A stretch of DNA of 64,000 bases, taken from positions 124,001 to 188,000 of the forward strand of contig NZ_PJII01000005.1 of the NCBI RefSeq assembly GCF_002929215.1, written 5' to 3'. The position numbers and the translations under genes are program-made. The notes beneath the pieces are model-generated. The model saw only the letters and a list, made by a program, of their open reading frames with translations, did no database searches and had not been told where the DNA came from. The first letter of the stretch is position 1, and the number at the start of each line of letters is the position of its first letter. This document shows positions 59,788 through 64,000 of this stretch, piece by piece. The DNA comes from Arthrobacter sp. ZGTC412. GTDB lineage: Bacteria > Actinomycetota > Actinomycetes > Actinomycetales > Micrococcaceae.

Positions 59788-61289
59788 TTGGACTCCTTGG
59801 AGGAAAGGTCGACGGCGGCAGGAGACGTTCCAACCCCAGTTCCGGCAGGTGCAGCTTCGGGCTGTTCCGCCCACCAGCGGAGCAGCCGCGCCTCCGCTTC
59901 TTCGGTGGGCAGGGGCCCGTGCTCCATCCGCTCGTTGAGCAGGAACTTGTAAGCTCGGCCCACCACGGGGCCGGGTTTGAGCTCCAGGAGGGCCATGATC
60001 CGGGCACCGTCCAGGTCCGGGCGCACCGCGTCCAGCGATTCCTGTTCCCGCAGTGCTGCAATCCGGACTTCGAGGTCGTCATAGGCGAAAGCCAGCCGCT
60101 CGGCCTTCCGCTGGTTACGTGTGGTGACGTCGGACCGGGTCAGCCGGTGGAGCCGTTCCAGCAGCGGCCCTGCGTCGGTCACGTAGCGTCGCACGGCGGA
60201 ATCGCTCCAGCCGGCCTCCCCATAGCCGTAGAAGCGCATGTGGAGCTCCACCAGGCGGGCTACGGCCTTGATGGTGTCATTGTCGAACCGCAGCGCTTTC
60301 ATCCTCTTGGTGGTGAGCTTGGCACCCACCATGTCGTGATGACGGAAGCTCACCGCCCCGCCCGGTTCGAAGCGGCGCGTAGCCGGCTTGCCGACGTCGT
60401 GCATTAAAGCCGCGAAACGAAGCACAAAGTCCGGTGCGGGCACGGAGCCTTCAGCGTCTGTTTCCAGCTCCGCTGCCTGTTCCAGCACCTGCAGTGAATG
60501 CTGGTATACGTCCTTGTGCCGGTGGTGCTCATCCGATTCGAGCCGGAGGGCGGAGACCTCAGGCAGCACGAACTCGGCCAAACCGGTGTCCACCAGCAGG
60601 TCCACGCCTACACGGGGCCGGGCACCGCAGATGAGCTTGGTGAGTTCGTCCCGCACCCGTTCCGCGGAAATGATGGTGATCCGTTCAGCCATCCGGGTCA
60701 TGGCCTGGCGGACGTCGTTGTGGACGGAGACACCCAGCTGCGCCGCGAACCTTGCGGCGCGCATCATCCGCAGGGGGTCATCCGAGAAGGACGCTTCAGG
60801 GGAGCCGGGCGTGGCAAGGACGGAGGCGTGAAGGTCGCGCACGCCGCCAAACGGATCCACGAGTTCGAGGGAGGGAAGTTTCAAGGCCATGGCGTTGATG
60901 GTGAAGTCACGCCGGAGCAGGTCATCAGTCAAAGAGGAGCCAAAGGCCACCACCGGCTTCCGGGACTCAGGATCGTAGGCCTCGGCGCGGTAAGTGGTTA
61001 TTTCAATCTGGAAGCCGGCCTTGCGCATGCCAATGGTGCCAAAGGCGCGGCCAATTTCCCAGTAGTTGTCCGCCCACTTCTTGATGAGTGCCACCGTCTG
61101 GTCCGGCGTGGCGTCTGTGGTGAAGTCCAGGTCTGGGGAGGTCCTGCCCAGGAAAAGGTCACGCACCGGGCCGCCCACCAGCGACAGTTCGTGGCCGGCG
61201 TCCACAAAGCGCTGGCCGAGCTCCAGGACCACCGGGTCCACCTGGAAATCGACGGTGTGGGATTCAGTCTTGTGATGTGCGTGCGCCAT
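59784..61289 (-). CDS. cca: CCA tRNA nucleotidyltransferase
   Basis: 501 residues. Polymerase-beta head with LVGGPVRDLFLGR and the metal motif DLDFTTDA, then RRDFTINAMAL and the RNA-binding DPLRMMRAARFA helix. An HD domain follows (FAALMHDVGKPATRRF). Repairs or adds the 3' CCA of tRNA. First gene of a two-gene unit with the phosphatase, divergent from the NUDIX gene. Confidence 0.94.
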   Translation of the reverse strand: MAHAHHKTESHTVDFQVDPVVLELGQRFVDAGHELSLVGGPVRDLFLGRTSPDLDFTTDATPDQTVALIKKWADNYWEIGRAFGTIGMRKAGFQIEITTYRAEAYDPESRKPVVAFGSSLTDDLLRRDFTINAMALKLPSLELVDPFGGVRDLHASVLATPGSPEASFSDDPLRMMRAARFAAQLGVSVHNDVRQAMTRMAERITIISAERVRDELTKLICGARPRVGVDLLVDTGLAEFVLPEVSALRLESDEHHRHKDVYQHSLQVLEQAAELETDAEGSVPAPDFVLRFAALMHDVGKPATRRFEPGGAVSFRHHDMVGAKLTTKRMKALRFDNDTIKAVARLVELHMRFYGYGEAGWSDSAVRRYVTDAGPLLERLHRLTRSDVTTRNQRKAERLAFAYDDLEVRIAALREQESLDAVRPDLDGARIMALLELKPGPVVGRAYKFLLNERMEHGPLPTEEAEARLLRWWAEQPEAAPAGTGVGTSPAAVDLSSKESK

Positions 61290-61448
61290 AGTTACTTAAG
61301 CTTGTCAGAAACCAGCGGCAGCGCAGGCCAAAATACCGTCAAGATCCGGCTCATTCCGTCCGCCGCCGGCAAAGCGCGTCATATGCAGTCCATGTTGGTG
61401 TCATGTTCCGGTCATCACGAACGGGCAACAGTCGTTAGAGTGGACTCC

Positions 61449-61997
61449 ATGGCCCATCCAGTACCGAGCGCTCCAGGCAGGAGGACAAACGCACCGTTGC
61501 CGTCGGCAATCGGTGCGCACGTTGCGCCTGCCCAGCATTCCGCGCCGGCCTCGCTGCCTACGGTGGAGGAAGTCTCCGCCGGCGGCGTCGTAGTGGACAC
61601 GTCCGACGCCGAACTGAGGGTTGCGATTATCGCCCGCCTCAACCGTGGCGGACGCCTGGAGTGGTGCCTCCCAAAGGGTCATCCCGAGGGCAAAGAAAAC
61701 AACGAGCAGGCCGCGGTCCGCGAGATTGCCGAAGAGACCGGCATCGAAGGTGACATCCTCGCACCCCTCGGAAGCATCGACTACTGGTTCACCGTCAGCG
61801 GCCACCGCGTGCATAAAACGGTCCATCATTACCTCCTGCGGGCCACCGGCGGCGAGCTGACCATCGAGAACGATCCGGACCAGGAAGCAGTGGACGTTGC
61901 ATGGGTTCCGATCCAGGAACTCGCACGCAAGCTGTCCTTCCCTAACGAACGCCGCATCGCAGACCTGGCCCGCGAAGTTCTGCCCGAACACCTCTAG
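61449..61997 (+). CDS. NUDIX hydrolase
   Basis: 182 residues from ATG 61449. After an Ala/Pro-rich 40-residue extension comes a Nudix fold with the box GHPEGKENNEQAAVREIAEETGIEG (G-5x-E-7x-REx2EE-x-G). Probably leaderless: TAGAGT lies about 15 bp before the ATG and there is no ribosome site. Divergent from cca and followed by murJ; conserved association suggests a housekeeping clean-up role. Substrate unknown. Confidence 0.9.
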   Translation: MAHPVPSAPGRRTNAPLPSAIGAHVAPAQHSAPASLPTVEEVSAGGVVVDTSDAELRVAIIARLNRGGRLEWCLPKGHPEGKENNEQAAVREIAEETGIEGDILAPLGSIDYWFTVSGHRVHKTVHHYLLRATGGELTIENDPDQEAVDVAWVPIQELARKLSFPNERRIADLAREVLPEHL

Positions 61998-62049
61998 GAC
62001 CACACTGCCGGCGCAAGCGGTGCCATGATAGGCGCCCGCGGGTGAGACG

Positions 62050-64000
62050 ATGAACTCGATGTCAGCTTCCAATTTTCCTTCCGATCAAGCCGGCCGGGCC
62101 GGCGGCGCTCCACACGGCGTGCCTGCCGACGGTGTACCCCTTGACGGCGCACCCCAGGCCGCAGCACCCCTGGACAGCGCAACCCAGGACAGTGCCCCCG
62201 CAGAAACCGCGCACTTGGTTGCACCGGTGGACGGCTCTCCCACGGATGGCGGGCAGGTGGACGGCGGGCAAGCCGGCGCCGAGCAGGCGAGCGAAACCAG
62301 GTCAAGCGCCATCATGGCCGCCGGAACCCTCGTTTCGCGCTTCCTGGGGTTCGGCAAGACCTGGATGCTGGGTACAGCCCTCGGACTCGGTTCCACGGTC
62401 AATGACACGTTCATTAACGCCAACAACCTGCCCAACCTGATCTTCCTGCTGGTGGCCGGCGGTGTGTTCAACGCAGTGCTCGTGCCGCAGATCATCAAGG
62501 CCAGCAAGGCTCCGGACAGGGGAGCGGACTACATCAGCCGGCTCCTGACGCTTGCTGTCCTGCTTCTGCTGGGACTGACGGCCCTGGTGACGCTGGCGGC
62601 TCCATGGGTCATCGAACTGACCACCCAGGGGTATTCCCCGCAGCAGAAAGCGCTGGCCGTGGCTTTCGCGTTCTGGTGCCTGCCGCAAATCTTCTTCTAC
62701 GGCCTCTATGCCCTCCTCACCCAGGTCCTTAACGCCAACGGCGCCTTTGGACCGGCCATGTGGGCGCCCATCCTTAATAACCTCGTGGCCATAGCCGGCC
62801 TGGGCATGTTTATCTGGATTTTCGGCTCGAACGAGTTCAATCCGCACACCTTGGACAACTGGGGTGAGACCCAGACCCTGTTCGTGGCAGGATTCTCCAC
62901 CATCGGTGTGGTGTCGCAGACCGCCATCCTGATGATTCCCGTGATCCGGCTGAAACTGAGGCTCCGGCCGCGGTTCGGCTGGCGCGGAGTGGGACTGGGC
63001 CAGGCAGCCAGGCTGAGCGTGTGGACGTTGCTGACCGCCGCCGTCGGGCAACTCGCCTTCCTGTACGTCATGCGCATCGCCACCATTCCCGGCGCCGAGC
63101 GTATCCGGCTCCAGCAGGCGGGCGACGCCGCCGCCAGCATGCTGCCCGGCAACGCCGTGCTGGAGGTGGCCAGTCAGCTGTACCTGCTGCCGCACTCCAT
63201 CATTGCCTTGTCCCTCGCCACGGTCCTGTTCAACCGCATGACCCGCGCGTCCCAGGACGGCAACCGCGCCGAACTGCGCGATGCACTCTCACACGGACTC
63301 CGGACCATGGCAGTCGCCACCGTTTTCGGTGCGCTGGCACTCTTTGCCCTGGCAGGTCCGCTCGGCATGTTCTTCTCCGGCGGCCTTCGCCAGGACGGCG
63401 TGATGCTGGCCCAGACGCTGACCATCCTCGCGCTCAGCACGCCGTTCATGAGCGCCAACTTTATGATGTCCCGGGTCTTCTACGCGAACGAGGATGCCCG
63501 AACCCCCTTCTACATCCAGCTGCTCCTGGCGGTTGTTTACGTGGCCGGGGCCTTCGCCATCCAGTTCCTGCCGGTGAACCAGATCATCTACGCCATCGCG
63601 GTGCTCTACATGGTGGGCAACATCCTCTCGGTGATTATCAGCGCCTACTTCCTGCGGCGGCTCCTGGGCCATCTGGATGGGCCACGGATTGCCAGCTCCT
63701 ACATCCGGATGGGTTATGCAGCCCTGGGCTCCGCTATTGCGGGCGCAGGTGCGCTGTGGCTGATGGGCAGCTACAGTCCTGACGGGTTCGCCTGGCGTGA
63801 CCGGCTGACAGCTCTCATCACAGTCATCGTGGTGGGCCCGGTCATGCTCGTGGTCTACTTCTTCCTGCTCAAGCTGTTCCGGGTCTCTGAACTTCGGGAC
63901 CTGCTTCAACCACTCCTGGGACGGCTGAGGCGCGGCGGGCAAGGCGCGCCTGCCGCAAAAGCCGGGAACCCGCCGTCGAGCTCTTCCCCGGATGTGCCCT
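62050..64000 (+). CDS. murJ: Lipid II flippase MurJ (MviN), partial (3' end outside window)
   Basis: Read by hand from ATG 62050; 650 codons to the window edge without a stop. Residues 1-90 are a hydrophilic, low-complexity extension rich in Ala, Gly, Asp and Pro with repeated (L/V)DG(A/S/G) units. The membrane domain starts at SSAIMAAGTLVSRFLGFGKTWMLG, then VNDTFINANNLPNLIFLLVAGGVFNAVLVPQIIK, the MurJ signature, and has about 14 helices. Flips lipid II for peptidoglycan synthesis; mycobacterial homologues carry a regulatory C-terminal pseudokinase, which would be beyond the edge. Confidence 0.93.
   Translation, partial: MNSMSASNFPSDQAGRAGGAPHGVPADGVPLDGAPQAAAPLDSATQDSAPAETAHLVAPVDGSPTDGGQVDGGQAGAEQASETRSSAIMAAGTLVSRFLGFGKTWMLGTALGLGSTVNDTFINANNLPNLIFLLVAGGVFNAVLVPQIIKASKAPDRGADYISRLLTLAVLLLLGLTALVTLAAPWVIELTTQGYSPQQKALAVAFAFWCLPQIFFYGLYALLTQVLNANGAFGPAMWAPILNNLVAIAGLGMFIWIFGSNEFNPHTLDNWGETQTLFVAGFSTIGVVSQTAILMIPVIRLKLRLRPRFGWRGVGLGQAARLSVWTLLTAAVGQLAFLYVMRIATIPGAERIRLQQAGDAAASMLPGNAVLEVASQLYLLPHSIIALSLATVLFNRMTRASQDGNRAELRDALSHGLRTMAVATVFGALALFALAGPLGMFFSGGLRQDGVMLAQTLTILALSTPFMSANFMMSRVFYANEDARTPFYIQLLLAVVYVAGAFAIQFLPVNQIIYAIAVLYMVGNILSVIISAYFLRRLLGHLDGPRIASSYIRMGYAALGSAIAGAGALWLMGSYSPDGFAWRDRLTALITVIVVGPVMLVVYFFLLKLFRVSELRDLLQPLLGRLRRGGQGAPAAKAGNPPSSSSPDVP

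Noticed and set aside
1-64000. Prophage, IS elements, integrases, toxin-antitoxin or restriction systems
   Set aside because: No transposase, integrase, att-type duplication, methylase or defence gene was recognised.

Overview
The window is chromosomal DNA from a high-GC actinobacterium, most likely Micrococcaceae (Arthrobacter/Pseudarthrobacter type). This rests on the very high GC with GC-rich third positions, the rpsF-ssb-rpsR-rplI order with a Gly-rich SSB tail, a zinc-motif-free bS18, a LigC-type ligase, a class F-like sortase, a CsoR copper operon and frequent GTG/TTG starts. I see no IS element, phage, integrase, CRISPR array, rRNA or tRNA gene. Both ends cut genes: the shikimate/quinate dehydrogenase gene on the left and murJ on the right.

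1-8.5 kb is catabolism and uptake: an NAD-type shikimate/quinate dehydrogenase, an IclR regulator and a divergent MHS-family transporter with repeated palindromes between them, then a four-gene peptide/nickel-class ABC importer behind a DtxR/IdeR-like box. 8.5-18.6 kb holds a LigC-like DNA ligase, an AEC permease, a translationally coupled flavin oxidoreductase/GH13 pair, a ubiquitin-like protein coupled to a beta-propeller protein, a wall-anchored protein with its sortase, and a universal stress protein. 18.7-21.8 kb is a csoR-copZ-copA copper operon behind two CsoR palindromes. 21.8-27.3 kb holds DUF2277, an orphan WXG100 protein, EamA and MATE transporters, a CGNR regulator and DoxX. 27.7-32.1 kb is one very large secreted pectin enzyme joining a rhamnogalacturonan acetylesterase to a PL11 rhamnogalacturonan lyase.

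32.2-42.2 kb contains the replication and ribosome core: dnaB, a 667-bp non-coding region rich in DnaA boxes, and rpsF-ssb-rpsR-rplI with a candidate S6:S18 leader. Small enzymes (PhzF, FMN reductase, DUF1801) sit between rplI and dnaB. 42-50 kb has an amino-acid permease, an M18 aminopeptidase, a Tat-lipoprotein intradiol dioxygenase, an ABC exporter/two-component operon and a PAP2-lipid kinase fusion. 50-59 kb has an MFS transporter, an ABC-F ATPase, a lipoprotein MecA-like PBP, a CrtI-like oxidoreductase, a GT87-like mannosyltransferase and two very short genes with near-perfect Shine-Dalgarno sites. 59-64 kb is CCA-adding enzyme with a histidine phosphatase, and divergently NUDIX and murJ.

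The observations I rate highest are the DnaA-box cluster upstream of dnaB, the esterase-lyase fusion, the two microprotein genes, the ubiquitin-like/propeller pair, the S6:S18 leader, and the IdeR-like box on a peptide/nickel-class importer. Positions of short palindromes were counted by eye and could be off by a base or two.
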